The notes beneath the pieces are model-generated. The model ran no database searches. It saw only the letters and a program-made list of their open reading frames with translations, and was not told the DNA's origin. From NCBI RefSeq assembly GCF_014207135.1, contig NZ_JACHCC010000002.1, forward strand, positions 434,001 to 498,000: a stretch of DNA of 64,000 nt. Direction: 5' to 3'. Origin of the DNA: Pedobacter cryoconitis. GTDB lineage: Bacteria; Bacteroidota; Bacteroidia; Sphingobacteriales; Sphingobacteriaceae. The first letter of the stretch is position 1; every line of letters begins with the position of its first letter. The position numbers and the translations under genes were made by a program. This document shows positions 1 to 9,963 of this stretch, in pieces.

Positions 1-1600
1 AGAACCTTTTACCTTCCATAGCCATTTCCAGTTTTTCCTCAAATCTTACCGCTTTACGGGCATAATCCTGGCCATTCAGTGCAAAATATCCTTCAGGGTA
101 TGGTTTTATAAAATAATTAGCTGAATAACCATTATAGTTACTTCCTCCGTTAGCCACATCTGCCTTTACCCAGTCACTATTATCAACAGCACGGTTTCTG
201 ATCATGTTTACATAATTCTGTGCCTGAGCAATACTTCCTATTTCAACTTCACATTCTGCAGCCCATAGCAATACTTCTGCAAAACGTATCATATTCACAT
301 TATTAGAAGTCGCTTGTCCACCCCAGTAATCCTGGTTGCTGGTAGTACCTTCCTGAGCTTTATAGTAGACATTTTTTATTGGCAGATACGGGCCTCCCTG
401 TGCCTGTGCGCGAACCCATGCCTGACCCGGCATAATACCCCAGTCCAGATAAGGTATACCTCTTCTTCCAACTGTATGATCCAACCTTGGATCTAAGGTT
501 CCATCATATGGCGTAAACGGAGCACTGCTGGCAATCCCCATATCATTCTTCACATCCTGGTCATTCCAGTTATCCAATAATGGTAATCCTGTAACCGGAT
601 CAGTTTTAAAAGAGTTTACCAAACTAAATGAAGGCTGATCAAATCCGCAACAGGTTGCCGGGCCGGCTATCGGAAAGTTTAAGGCATCTCCAACATTTCC
701 ATTATAACCACTTGTGCCGGGATCTCCCACAAACATCTGGACAGCAAATACAGATTCAGGGCCATTCTTTGTAGAAGGATTGAAATTATCTGAAAACTTT
801 CCTAATGAATATTTTTTTCCGGAACAAATTACACCATTAGCAATAACATCTGCCAATAGCGATTGGGCCGCGGAATAATTATGTTCAAATAGATAGATTT
901 CTGCCAAAAAAGCCTTTGCAGCCCAGCTATTTGCCCTTCCCGGCTGTGGATTAAGTGCAGTTAAGTTGGCTATAGCGAACTGAAAATCGGCTTCCAGTTT
1001 TGGCCATACAGGTAAAGTATTGGAAACGTTATAATTTCCATTCGCATAACTTACAGTCTCATCAATATAAGGAACATTTTTCCATATTTTGGCAGCCTCA
1101 AGATGATAAACTGCACGTAAAAATATTGCCTCTGCTTTGATTTGTTTCGCTTCAGCAGCCGAAATCGAACCATCTTTTACAGTAACCAGGATACGCAATA
1201 CATCATTGGCCCGCTGAATACCAGCATACAATGCACTCCATTTAGCATTGATATAAGTATTTGTTGCAGTGACACTATGGTTCTCAATAGGAACAATCGG
1301 CGGCTGATCACCATATTCAGATCCTTTATGAGCATCATCAGCCGCCACACCACCATATATCCAGTTACTCGGACCCGATGCAAATGCAAGGTCCCAGAAA
1401 TCATTATCCTGGTTCCCAACACCATCCAGTAAAGAATAAGCACCAGTCAGTAACCCATTTACACCTGCCTTGTTAGCCAAAGTACTTTCAGTTACACTAC
1501 CAATTGCACCTTTTTCCAGATAACTTTTTTTACAGGCCTGTGCAGATATTAAACATAAAAGGCAGCCTGTTATTTTTAGTATAGCATATAATTTTTTCAT
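1..1600 (-). CDS. SusD/RagB-family nutrient-binding lipoprotein (3' end beyond window)
   Basis: Outer-membrane glycan-binding partner of the SusC porin encoded just upstream on the same strand. The start ATG is at 1600 and the frame stays open to base 1, giving about 533 residues without the C-terminus. The first residues (MKKLYAILK, hydrophobic stretch, SAQAC with Cys23) form a lipoprotein signal. The body shows the usual SusD landmarks: an early YxLLDG-type helix, a QRANDVLR segment, AEAIFLRAVYHLEAAKIW (the classic TPR-like helix), and near the edge AVRFEEKLEMAMEGKRF, which matches the SusD C-terminal hallmark before FDLRRWG. It lies 22 bp downstream of the susC stop, so the two are almost certainly co-transcribed. 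The bound glycan cannot be read from sequence. The truncation is only the window boundary. Confidence 0.95.
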   Translation of the reverse strand, partial: MKKLYAILKITGCLLCLISAQACKKSYLEKGAIGSVTESTLANKAGVNGLLTGAYSLLDGVGNQDNDFWDLAFASGPSNWIYGGVAADDAHKGSEYGDQPPIVPIENHSVTATNTYINAKWSALYAGIQRANDVLRILVTVKDGSISAAEAKQIKAEAIFLRAVYHLEAAKIWKNVPYIDETVSYANGNYNVSNTLPVWPKLEADFQFAIANLTALNPQPGRANSWAAKAFLAEIYLFEHNYSAAQSLLADVIANGVICSGKKYSLGKFSDNFNPSTKNGPESVFAVQMFVGDPGTSGYNGNVGDALNFPIAGPATCCGFDQPSFSLVNSFKTDPVTGLPLLDNWNDQDVKNDMGIASSAPFTPYDGTLDPRLDHTVGRRGIPYLDWGIMPGQAWVRAQAQGGPYLPIKNVYYKAQEGTTSNQDYWGGQATSNNVNMIRFAEVLLWAAECEVEIGSIAQAQNYVNMIRNRAVDNSDWVKADVANGGSNYNGYSANYFIKPYPEGYFALNGQDYARKAVRFEEKLEMAMEGKRF

Positions 1601-1622
1601 GATATTTTTTTTTATACAGGTA

Positions 1623-4600
1623 TTAGAATGAGACATTTAAACCAAAGATGAAACTGCGTTGGTTGTTCGGATAATTTCCATAATCTATACCGAAATTTGC
1701 ACTGCTCCCTCCTACTTCAGGATCCAGCCCGGTATATTTAGTAATCGTAAATAAGTTTGTTGCCTGAACATATAACCTTACTTTACTCATCCCGAATCTT
1801 TTCAGAACAGGAGGTTTTACTGTATAACCGATAATAAATGATTTCAATTTCAGGAATGAACCGTCTTCTACCAGATAAGAATTAGCGACACCAGATGTAC
1901 TGAATGTATTGGCTGATTCAACTATCGGAACCGAGGTATTTGTATTTTGAGGAGTCCAGGCATTCAATAAATTATTGCTCTTATTCCCAATAAATGTTCC
2001 CATAAAATCGGTCATGTAACGTACCTCATTTAGTACTTTATTTCCTTGTGAACCATAGAATACCATCGAAAGATCAAAGGCCTTATAAGTCAGCCCCAGG
2101 TTCAGCCCATAAGTAAAATCAGGATTCGGGCTACCCAGAAAAGTTCTGTCGTCAGTTGTAATCTTGCCATCGCCATTCACATCCATATACTTAAAACGTC
2201 CCGGAGCTGCATCGGTCTGTGCTGGAGAGCTTGCCACATCCTGACTACTCTGAAACAGACCAATTACCTTATAGCCATAGAATGAACTTACCGGATGACC
2301 TACTTCATTTCTAACCAGATTGCCAACAATTGATGACCCCGTATCAAAATAACCAGGGTTAGGGATATTTTTTACTATGTTTTTATAAGTTGTAATGTTT
2401 GCACCAACCGAAAATTTCAAATCAGAATTAATAGTTTTGCGGTAAGTTAAAGAGAGATCGACCCCAGAATTCTGGATATCGCCGATATTTACAGTTGGCG
2501 GGGCAGCATCACCCGCAGTTGCGGGAATAGGCTGAGGGAATAATAAGCCCTTAATAGATTTCTTGTAGTATTCTACAGAAAAATCCAGCGCATTCATGAA
2601 TGTTGCATCAACTCCAATATTTGAAATAATATCCTGTTCCCATCCGGTATTAGCGTTTCCTTCATTTGCTCTGTAAAATCCCTGCTGAGAACTACTACCC
2701 GTTCCTGTAAAATCATAGTATGAATTACTGGCCGAACTGCCATATAATGTATAAGCATTATTAGGATTAACATTATTCTGAGAACCCAAAATCCCATAAC
2801 TTCCTCTAAGTTTCAAGTCTGTTACCCATTTTATGTTTTTCATAAAACTTTCATTAGATATTCTCCATCCAATAGAAGCCGAAGGGAATGTTCCATATTT
2901 TTTGTCTGAGCCAAAAAGAGAAGACCCATCGCGGCGTACCGTTAATCCAAATAAATATTTATCATCATAAGCATAATCGGCACGTGCAAAAAGAGAAAAC
3001 AATGTATTGATATAAGCATTACTGTAATTGCTGATATTTGATGCCCCATTTCCCAAAACCAGGTAATTAGGATCTGTAGAGAAAAAATTGCTTGCTCCTC
3101 CTCCTACTCCGCGGCCTTCATTTTTAACTGATTCGGTACCAGCCAATACTTTCAAACTATGTTTACCAAAAACATTCCTGTAGTTCACCGTATTTGTCCA
3201 CATTAATGTGCTGTTATAAAGTGCGCCTTCAGTATAACTATTTGCACTAGTACGGCCTATACGATCGTTATAAGGGTTAAAAGTAAAAGTGGTTTTATAC
3301 TGGTTGTCTATTGTTCCCCCAAAACTGGTACGCACTGTAAAGTGTTTTAAGAAATCCAATTCGGCAAATGCATTACCAACTACATCCCATGTATTGGAGG
3401 TATTGTTAACCGTGCGGTTTTGTATCGCTACAATATTTTGAACTGTTCCCAATTCCGGGCCGGCATAGGTTCCACCGTAATTTCCTGCAATATCATATAC
3501 AGGTATGATTGGCATCATTCTATAAATATTAGCAATTGTGCCACCGTCAACATTATTGCCGAAATCTGGGCTCTGTTTATAAAAACCATACAGATTTTCT
3601 CCGATTCTGAAGTTCTTGCCAAGGTTGAACTGTGTATTTAAACGTGTAGAGTATCTTTTCACATAAGTATCAATTAACGTCCCCTGTTGATTCAGATATC
3701 CCATAGAAAACAAGTATTGAGATTTATCCGTTCCACCACTTGCAGTCAGATTATGATTGGTCATTAAAGCCGGCTTAAAAGCTTCGTGAAACCAGTCTGT
3801 TCCAGATTGATTTACTTTCTGGATCAAATAATCATTTGCCGGGTTTGCTGCATCAAAGACATACTTTGAAGGATCAACTGCTGCACTCCCTGTCATTCCT
3901 GTTCCTGAAACGCCAGGCCCTGCATAAAGATAATCAGGTAGTCCGCCGCTAAATAAAACCGTATTTGGATTAGCTATTTTAGTTACGTTAGCAAAATTCT
4001 GTGAATTCATGAGGTTAAATGGATTGCCAGGCAATGGAAGCTGGACACCGACATAAGCATCATAAGCTATTACAGGCTCACCTGATTTTCCTTTTTTTGT
4101 AGTCACTACGATTACTCCATTTGACCCCCTGACGCCATAAATTGCTGCTGCTCCGGCATCTTTTAATACCTGAACCGATTCAATATCACTGGCACTGACA
4201 TTGTTCAGATCTGATTGAATCCCGTCAACCAGAATTAATGGCTGCGTATTACCAAAAGAACTTACCCCCCTGATAAAGACATTACTTGCACTTCCGGGTG
4301 CGCCAGAGCTAATGACATTGACTCCAGATGCCTGTCCCTGAAGTGCCTGGATTGCCGATCCTGAGGGAATCGATTTTAAAGCAGCCATATTTACTACAGC
4401 TACCGAACCAGTGATATCCTTTTTTCGCTGAGAAGAATAACCCGTAACCACTACTTCATTTAAAGCAGCATTCTGATCTCTTAAGATGACCAGGACACTC
4501 CCGTTGCCGTTGATCAGCGGAACCTCCTGCGTCTGAAAGCCAACATAAGAAATAATTAAAATGTCTTTGTCCGCGGGTACATTCAATGAAAACTTTCCGG

Positions 4601-4805
4601 TTTGATCTGTTGTAGAGGTAAGATGAGTACCCTTGACTAATACTGTTGCACCTCCTATAGGCTTGTTATCCTCGCCTACTACTTTACCTATAACAGGCCT
4701 CTGCTGTGCGAGCCCGGCCATACTGATTAGAAGAGAAAACATGACCAGACTGAATTTGAGTAGTGTCAGTTTTGGTTTCCCGATTTGAGTAAACACTTTT
4801 TGCAT
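1623..4805 (-). CDS. SusC/RagA-family TonB-linked outer membrane receptor
   Basis: TonB-dependent porin that imports oligosaccharides or other bulky ligands, working with the SusD lipoprotein encoded next. The protein is 1060 residues from the ATG at 4805. A TTG in the same frame at 4865 would add 20 residues, but the ATG sits directly before a normal signal peptide (MQKVFTQIG, hydrophobic run, GLAQQ), so I prefer it. Domains in order: signal peptide, a carboxypeptidase-regulatory-like beta-sandwich (about residues 37-110, with GKVVGEDNKPIGGATVLVKG), a TonB box region (NEVVVTGY), the plug (LQGQASGVNV ... FIRGVSSFG ... ILVDGI ... VLKDAGAAAIYGVRGSNGVI), then a long beta-barrel ending in a terminal aromatic residue (LNVSF). 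Divergent from the ROK regulator gene, which probably controls it. Confidence 0.96.
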   Translation of the reverse strand: MQKVFTQIGKPKLTLLKFSLVMFSLLISMAGLAQQRPVIGKVVGEDNKPIGGATVLVKGTHLTSTTDQTGKFSLNVPADKDILIISYVGFQTQEVPLINGNGSVLVILRDQNAALNEVVVTGYSSQRKKDITGSVAVVNMAALKSIPSGSAIQALQGQASGVNVISSGAPGSASNVFIRGVSSFGNTQPLILVDGIQSDLNNVSASDIESVQVLKDAGAAAIYGVRGSNGVIVVTTKKGKSGEPVIAYDAYVGVQLPLPGNPFNLMNSQNFANVTKIANPNTVLFSGGLPDYLYAGPGVSGTGMTGSAAVDPSKYVFDAANPANDYLIQKVNQSGTDWFHEAFKPALMTNHNLTASGGTDKSQYLFSMGYLNQQGTLIDTYVKRYSTRLNTQFNLGKNFRIGENLYGFYKQSPDFGNNVDGGTIANIYRMMPIIPVYDIAGNYGGTYAGPELGTVQNIVAIQNRTVNNTSNTWDVVGNAFAELDFLKHFTVRTSFGGTIDNQYKTTFTFNPYNDRIGRTSANSYTEGALYNSTLMWTNTVNYRNVFGKHSLKVLAGTESVKNEGRGVGGGASNFFSTDPNYLVLGNGASNISNYSNAYINTLFSLFARADYAYDDKYLFGLTVRRDGSSLFGSDKKYGTFPSASIGWRISNESFMKNIKWVTDLKLRGSYGILGSQNNVNPNNAYTLYGSSASNSYYDFTGTGSSSQQGFYRANEGNANTGWEQDIISNIGVDATFMNALDFSVEYYKKSIKGLLFPQPIPATAGDAAPPTVNIGDIQNSGVDLSLTYRKTINSDLKFSVGANITTYKNIVKNIPNPGYFDTGSSIVGNLVRNEVGHPVSSFYGYKVIGLFQSSQDVASSPAQTDAAPGRFKYMDVNGDGKITTDDRTFLGSPNPDFTYGLNLGLTYKAFDLSMVFYGSQGNKVLNEVRYMTDFMGTFIGNKSNNLLNAWTPQNTNTSVPIVESANTFSTSGVANSYLVEDGSFLKLKSFIIGYTVKPPVLKRFGMSKVRLYVQATNLFTITKYTGLDPEVGGSSANFGIDYGNYPNNQRSFIFGLNVSF

Positions 4806-5087
4806 GATGGTGAAATTAAGTGGGTTAGTTGATGTGATTTGGTTAGGTTGTTTTCGCGAACTCAATATTAATAATATATTTTATAAAAATTAGCTTATTT
4901 AATAAAATTATTTATTAAGTATAATGGACAATATATTTTTAGCTAAAAATTACAGTCCTACGCTCACATCAAATAGTCCCAATTAACCAAATTCAGCATT
5001 TCCTCATTTTTCATTTTTATTATTTTTTATAAAGACTTACATTTGATAGATATTATTTTATTAACATCAGGCTATACTCTAAAAAAA
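4806..5087. promoter_or_regulatory. Divergent promoter region between susC and the ROK regulator
   Basis: An AT-rich 282-bp spacer from which the SusCD operon (left) and the ROK-family gene (right) are read in opposite directions. It must hold both promoters. I see A/T tracts but no convincing symmetrical operator, so no site is assigned. Confidence 0.5.
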
Positions 5088-6317
5088 ATGACAAAACAAA
5101 ACACCTTCCTTAATGATTTACGAAATGAAGCTATAACAGGAGTTGCCTACAAAAATCTGATGCTTAAAAAACAGATCCTTGAGTATTTTGCGAATATCAG
5201 TGATGCTACTATTACCGATTTAAGCAAAGGCTTAAATGCCAGCATTCCTAAGATCAACGAGTTGGTTGTGGCGCTAATTGAAGATGGCCTGGTCAAAGAT
5301 TCGGGAAAAACGGAGGTTGGTATCGGTCGCAGGCCCAGCCTTTATGGTTTAAAATCTAACTCCATTTTTTTTGTAGGGGTAGAAGTAAAAAAATCGCATG
5401 TTAATATTGGCTTATCTGATTTCAAAAAAAACCTGATTAAATCAGTAAAAAGAATACCTTTTCAACTCACTAACTCACAGGCTTCTCTTGATGACTTATG
5501 TATAATCATTGACGACTTTATTAAATCATTGGCATTAGCAGAAAACATAGCAGGAATCGGGGTTAATCTTACTGGCCGGATTAATTATAAAACAGGTTAC
5601 AGCTACAGTTTTTTTCATTTTAATGAAGAGCCTTTAAGTGTTATCATTAAAGATAAAATAGGCATACGTACGTATATAGAGAATGATTCACGCGCTATGG
5701 CGTATGGAGAATTTTGCAGCGGTATAGTTGATAAGGAGAAAAATATATTATTCGTCAACCTGGATTATGGGATCGGGCTGGGAATAATGATCAATGGAGA
5801 ATTATATTATGGAAAATCTGGTTTTGCAGGCGAATTTGGTCATATTCAGATATTCAATAATGAAATCATTTGTCATTGCGGCAAAAAAGGATGTTTAGAA
5901 ACAGAAGCTTCAGGAAGCGCTTTACTGGAGGCTTTTAAAATCAGGTTACAGCAGGGAGCCTCTAGCATTATCACAAAAGATCGCCCGGATTTCAATGATA
6001 TCCAGTTAGAAGATATTATACAGGCGGCCAATAATGATGATACGCTGGCTATTGAGTTAATTGCTGAAATTGGTGAAAAACTAGGCAGAGGGATTGCTGC
6101 ATTGATTAACTTATTCAACCCTGAACTGGTCATATTAGGCGGGAGTTTGTCAGCTACCGGAGATTATCTCTTCTTACCCGTTAAGAGTGCGATTAACAAA
6201 TATTCACTTAGCCTTGTTAATAATGATACTGAGTTAAAAATGTCCAAACTGGGCGAGAATGCAGGTATTATCGGGGCATGTCTGTTAGTTCGTGAAAGAT
6301 TATTGGAATTGAAATAG
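5088..6317 (+). CDS. ROK-family transcriptional regulator (NagC/XylR-like)
   Basis: Sugar-responsive repressor of the ROK family: an N-terminal winged helix-turn-helix followed by a sugar-kinase-like domain that normally senses a sugar or sugar phosphate. The protein is 409 residues from the ATG at 5088; an upstream in-frame TTG at 5043 has no support. The N-terminal ~85 residues hold the HTH (ILEYFANISDATITDLSKGL ... INELVVALIEDGLV). The ROK part shows ENDSRAMAYGEF, LDYGIGLGI, GEFGHI and the zinc site CHCGKKGCLE (Cys262, Cys264, Cys269). It is transcribed away from the SusCD operon across a 282-bp spacer, so it is the likely local regulator. The inducer is unknown. Confidence 0.93.
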   Translation: MTKQNTFLNDLRNEAITGVAYKNLMLKKQILEYFANISDATITDLSKGLNASIPKINELVVALIEDGLVKDSGKTEVGIGRRPSLYGLKSNSIFFVGVEVKKSHVNIGLSDFKKNLIKSVKRIPFQLTNSQASLDDLCIIIDDFIKSLALAENIAGIGVNLTGRINYKTGYSYSFFHFNEEPLSVIIKDKIGIRTYIENDSRAMAYGEFCSGIVDKEKNILFVNLDYGIGLGIMINGELYYGKSGFAGEFGHIQIFNNEIICHCGKKGCLETEASGSALLEAFKIRLQQGASSIITKDRPDFNDIQLEDIIQAANNDDTLAIELIAEIGEKLGRGIAALINLFNPELVILGGSLSATGDYLFLPVKSAINKYSLSLVNNDTELKMSKLGENAGIIGACLLVRERLLELK

Positions 6318-6737
6318 TTCTAAGTATTTTTCACCATACCATCAGTCCCTATTCCTATAAAAGCCAAGTCTTTTATATACCCATTATGTTCTTCAAGTGT
6401 TTTAATCCTTGTTAGTGCAAATCCCAGCGGGATCACCATTAATACAAGCTATATCATTCTTAATCCATTAAAAAAATTCAAAAGAGGCATAAGGGGTTCG
6501 ATTGTAGCCCCCCCACTCTCCGCTAAGGTATCATCAATCCACATAAAATTTCAGTTAATTAGTGGGGTTAATCCAATAATTTGACTACCGATTCTTTATT
6601 TTATTAGAGCATAATCATCGTCGAATTTCCCATTTTTAATAACGAATTTAGGATAAAAGCAAACATGTTAAAAACAGTTAATTATTCCTTCAAGATAGAC
6701 TACGCATGTTATATTGTTTTAAATTAACAATCTTAAT
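6318..6737. other. 420-bp intergenic stretch with a possible tRNA-Ser scar
   Basis: No convincing gene on either strand. At 6493-6525 there is ggggttcg followed by a C-run and ctctccgcta, which resembles the T arm and acceptor end of a bacterial tRNA-Ser (CTCTCC + G73 + CCA). No intact cloverleaf can be folded upstream, so it reads as a relic. The last ~150 bp are AT-rich and presumably contain the promoter of the hydrolase gene at 6738. Confidence 0.4.
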
Positions 6738-7610
6738 ATGAAGATATTTAATATATTATTATCGGGATTTCTATTCGCATTCTGTGTTTCCTGTACAAAC
6801 CCATTGGCAACTAATCGTAAATCTGACAGAGTCAAAATAGTAAATCAAGGTGTTCAAATAGACTATACAGATACAGGAAGAGGCGACACTACTTTGTTTT
6901 TTGTACATGGATGGTGTATCAATAAAACCTACTGGTCAAATCAGGTAGTTAAGTTTAATAAAAGGTACCGGGTTATAACTATAGATTTGCCGGGCTTTGG
7001 CAAATCCGGTAAAAACCGTAAAGTTTGGGATACAAAAACCTTTAGCAATGATGTTAATGCTGTAATATCACAACTCAATTTAAAAAATGTTATTCTTATA
7101 GGTCATTCGATGGCGGGAGATATTATCATACAATCGGCTATTAACGATCCTGTAAAAGTCATTGGTTTGGTAGGCGTTGATAATCTAAAGAGTGTTGGAA
7201 TAGAGCACACGCCCAGCAAACAAGATAAAGCTGATTATAATAAAGCTATTGATGAAGTGAAACATCATTTTAAATCATTTGCCTATAAATATGTAAATAA
7301 CGATTTATTTTTTAAAACAACGGGAAGTGAGGTCAGGAACAGAGTTCTAAAAGACGTCGCTAATGCAGATTCCGTTATAGCAACCGCCTGTTTGTTGCAA
7401 GATGATTTTAATGAAGCATCAAAACTTATACAAACAAAGAAAAAAATATATTTAATTAATAGTGATGTTAATACCACGGATACCACTGGATTCAAATCGA
7501 AGAACATTCCTTATAAAATAATGTATGTTCATGCAACAGGGCACTTTCCGATGATTGAAAAACCAGAGGAGTTTAATCTAAGGTTAGAACAAATACTTGC
7601 AGGTATATAA
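6738..7610 (+). CDS. Alpha/beta-hydrolase fold lipoprotein
   Basis: Probable esterase or lipase-like hydrolase anchored by lipid to the cell envelope; the substrate is not evident. 290 residues. The N-terminus MKIFNILLSGFLFAFCVSC is a lipoprotein signal with Cys19 as the modified residue. Alpha/beta-hydrolase landmarks are the oxyanion HGW (His57-Trp59), the nucleophile elbow GHSMAG (Ser124) and a late GHFPMIEKPEEF in which His269 fits the catalytic histidine. The acid residue is less clear. The gene stands alone, ends about 40 bp before a terminator, and is bounded by tRNA-scar-like sequences on both sides. Confidence 0.9.
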   Translation: MKIFNILLSGFLFAFCVSCTNPLATNRKSDRVKIVNQGVQIDYTDTGRGDTTLFFVHGWCINKTYWSNQVVKFNKRYRVITIDLPGFGKSGKNRKVWDTKTFSNDVNAVISQLNLKNVILIGHSMAGDIIIQSAINDPVKVIGLVGVDNLKSVGIEHTPSKQDKADYNKAIDEVKHHFKSFAYKYVNNDLFFKTTGSEVRNRVLKDVANADSVIATACLLQDDFNEASKLIQTKKKIYLINSDVNTTDTTGFKSKNIPYKIMYVHATGHFPMIEKPEEFNLRLEQILAGI

Positions 7611-7939
7611 GATTTATACAGTTTTCTGGATGCTGCCGCCAAACAAAAATACTGCCTGTTTCTGACAGCATTTTTTGTTTCCTATTTATATCTCTTTTCA
7701 CTGAGGATTAAATCATAATTTCTACTCATTTTAGAAACTCAAAGCTATTCTAGTACGATATAGTTCGTTAATAAGTTATTACTTTATTTCCCCGCATCTA
7801 TTTCAAGCCGAAAGTGTAGCTTTTTATAATGATCAACTGGCTATTTCAGTGCGCAAACAGTAAGCAAAAAAAGTGCTGTTGTAACTAAATAATAATTAGA
7901 AAGGAATATTATATTTATACAACTAAAGTACGACCAGCA
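7611..7939. other. Intergenic region with scar and terminator
   Basis: A 329-bp non-coding spacer. Its first part contains the CCGCCAAACA scar and the terminator described separately. The rest is AT-rich with no supported ORF and should include the promoter of the serine hydrolase gene at 7940. Confidence 0.5.
7634..7697 (+). repeat. tRNA-Ser 3'-end-like scar with downstream terminator, copy 1
   Basis: Reads ccgccaaacaaaaat, then a hairpin (tgcctgt ... acagca, 7653-7670, one bulge) followed by ttttttgtttcc and tatttatatct. The same layout recurs at 10047-10107 (ccgccaaacagaaaa, hairpin ending agcattttttgttt, tttttatatct). CCGCCA followed by AACAAAAA resembles the junction between a tRNA-Ser 3' end and its terminator in Bacteroidota. 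No complete tRNA lies upstream. It also serves as terminator for the hydrolase gene ending at 7610. Confidence 0.5.
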
Positions 7940-9448
7940 ATGACACAGAGGCTTTTACTATCCCTTATCCTGGTTTTTGTTTGCACGGAACCTATTTTTT
8001 CCCAGTCGCAAAGTATTAAAAAGGGTGATGATTTCTATACTTTTCAAACCGGGGAACCTGAGGAAGTAGGTTTTTCTTCTGTGGGATTGAGCGCCATCTT
8101 CCCCTACGTCAAAAAACAACAGGTTAATGTTCACAGCCTGATGATTATAAGGGATGATAAAATTGTCTTTGATGCCTATTTTTATCCTTATACCAAAGGA
8201 TTGCAACATGATATCGCATCCTGTACAAAGTCAGTTACCTCTTTATTAATAGGTATTGCCATAGATAAGGGGTTTATCCGCAATGAAAATGAATTGGTCA
8301 AGAATTATTTTCCGGAAATTAAATCATACAGTAAAAACTTCCAGACTTTAACTATAAAAGACTTACTGACCATGACCTCCGGTTTGGATTGCGGGGGTGA
8401 TAATGAAGAAACCGTATTCTCCGGGCTTTTCAAGACATCCGATTGGCCGGCATATATTTTCAACATTCCAAGCATAAATACCCCTGGGAAACATTTCTCT
8501 TATTGCAGTTGTAATTTCTACCTGCTTGCGGAGATTCTATACCGTTCTACAAAGTTATCTCCTGAAAAATTTGCAGATAAATATCTGTTTAAACCAATGG
8601 GGATTAATAATTTCTATTGGACGAAAAACTATAAAGGTGTTAATTACGGATGGGGAGATCTGGCCCTCAAGCCATATGATATGGCTAAAATAGGACGTTT
8701 ACTATTGAATAATGGGAAATGGAACAGTGCTCAGCTTATTTCAGAAGATTATATCAGGAAAGCAACCAGCATACAAATCCCACTTGATAACAAAGGATAT
8801 GGTTATGGATTTTGGGTAGATAATGACCATTCTTTTAATGCTGTAGGCCGGGGCGGGCAAAGAATTCATGTGGACAGGTTATATAAGGCCATTGTCGTTG
8901 CTACCGGCGGTGGATATGACTGGGACGAAAAAGGAGGATTAGATGAACATATTTCACATTCACTTCAATTTGATGCTTTCAGTAAAAATCAAGCTGCCGC
9001 CGATAGTTTAAATGTAGCTACCGCCAATGCCGCAAAAATAAGTGGCATTCTACCTGTAGAAAGTCTGGCAAGCGCTCATAAGGATATTTTATTCAACCGT
9101 ACGTTGATTTTTGAGAAAAACAGCCTGAATATTTCGACAGCCCGGATCATCACCTCCGGTAATATGGATACGATATTCACAATTACCAACTCATCAGGAA
9201 AGGTTGTCAATTATCCCTTAGGCATAGGAACAAAATATCGTTATTTTAAAGATACTTCATCGAACCATGTCTATGCAATCAGAGGTTATTGGAAATCGCA
9301 GGATGACTTTGTGATAGACTTTAATACATTAACCAAAATTAACAACTATAAAATTGATTTCAAGTTAAAGGAGAATCAGGTAACAATTAAAGAAGGAACT
9401 CAGGGTATAAATGACACCTTGCAGGTGCACTTTGACGGTAATCAATAA
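7940..9448 (+). CDS. Secreted serine hydrolase, beta-lactamase / class C-like fold
   Basis: Penicillin-binding-protein-like serine hydrolase (beta-lactamase superfamily, PF00144 type), probably periplasmic. Such proteins are usually esterases or peptidases, and the substrate cannot be inferred. 502 residues with a signal peptide (MTQRLLLSLILVFVCTEPIFS). The SxxK motif is Ser94-Cys-Thr-Lys97. The second motif, normally YxN, reads Tyr188-Cys-Ser in FSYCSCNFYLLAEIL. GWGDLALKPYDMAKIGRLLL is a family signature, and the third-motif region is GRGGQ. The C-terminal ~150 residues form an extra beta-rich domain. Stands alone between two scar repeats. Confidence 0.9.
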   Translation: MTQRLLLSLILVFVCTEPIFSQSQSIKKGDDFYTFQTGEPEEVGFSSVGLSAIFPYVKKQQVNVHSLMIIRDDKIVFDAYFYPYTKGLQHDIASCTKSVTSLLIGIAIDKGFIRNENELVKNYFPEIKSYSKNFQTLTIKDLLTMTSGLDCGGDNEETVFSGLFKTSDWPAYIFNIPSINTPGKHFSYCSCNFYLLAEILYRSTKLSPEKFADKYLFKPMGINNFYWTKNYKGVNYGWGDLALKPYDMAKIGRLLLNNGKWNSAQLISEDYIRKATSIQIPLDNKGYGYGFWVDNDHSFNAVGRGGQRIHVDRLYKAIVVATGGGYDWDEKGGLDEHISHSLQFDAFSKNQAAADSLNVATANAAKISGILPVESLASAHKDILFNRTLIFEKNSLNISTARIITSGNMDTIFTITNSSGKVVNYPLGIGTKYRYFKDTSSNHVYAIRGYWKSQDDFVIDFNTLTKINNYKIDFKLKENQVTIKEGTQGINDTLQVHFDGNQ

Positions 9449-9558
9449 TTTTATCAGTATTTTAACTATTTTCGGCGCTTTAATTTGCGATGGTACAAAC
9501 TTCAATGTCACAGATCAAACTAAAAAAGAAATGAAGGAGCTTAAAATAGATTACGATA

Positions 9559-9963
9559 ATGACAGGAATAGATCTCGCAAATAGATTACTTAAGAACATA
9601 GAGACATCTTTAGAACTGAGATCCCGCGTTCCATATCTGGATATGTTAATGGAGTTAAGACAGGGAGGTATTTCATTATCCAATGAAATCTTAAATACCT
9701 CATCAAACTTTGGAAGCTTCGATACTGCTTTAAAAGAAGTACTTGCTATACTACATATTAGGAATAGCAACTTTATGCCGCCACCTGATATTTCACCATT
9801 ACGCTTAACAGTAATCCACCAAAACTTATCAAGTAACATTACTTTGCTGAGTGAAGTACTTCAAGATTACATTGATCTTAAGGTATCTGCTGTAAAGACG
9901 AATGAATCTACTGCGACACTTCTATTATATAAACTTGAGACAATCAACTTGGCTGCAGTTTAA
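9559..9963 (+). CDS. Hypothetical protein, 134 residues
   Basis: I do not recognise a family. The product is soluble, without signal peptide or membrane segment, and looks mostly helical with a Leu/Ile-rich pattern throughout. An opposite-strand ORF overlaps it (9480-9839), but the plus-strand frame is longer, starts with ATG and runs in the same direction as its neighbours. No good ribosome-binding site is visible just upstream. It lies 110 bp after the serine hydrolase, within the same scar-bounded segment. Confidence 0.55.
   Translation: MTGIDLANRLLKNIETSLELRSRVPYLDMLMELRQGGISLSNEILNTSSNFGSFDTALKEVLAILHIRNSNFMPPPDISPLRLTVIHQNLSSNITLLSEVLQDYIDLKVSAVKTNESTATLLLYKLETINLAAV

Noticed and set aside
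1142..1443. Overlapping ORFs on both strands inside the SusD gene
   Set aside because: They are shadows of the SusD frame, which is supported by its signal peptide and SusD motifs.
6493..6525. Possible intact tRNA-Ser gene
   Set aside because: Only a T-arm and acceptor-like fragment can be seen; no 5' acceptor strand, D arm or anticodon arm of matching sequence lies at the expected distance.
9480..9839. 119-residue minus-strand ORF
   Set aside because: It overlaps the plus-strand hypothetical gene at 9559-9963, which is longer, has an ATG start and runs with its neighbours; the minus frame looks like a shadow.
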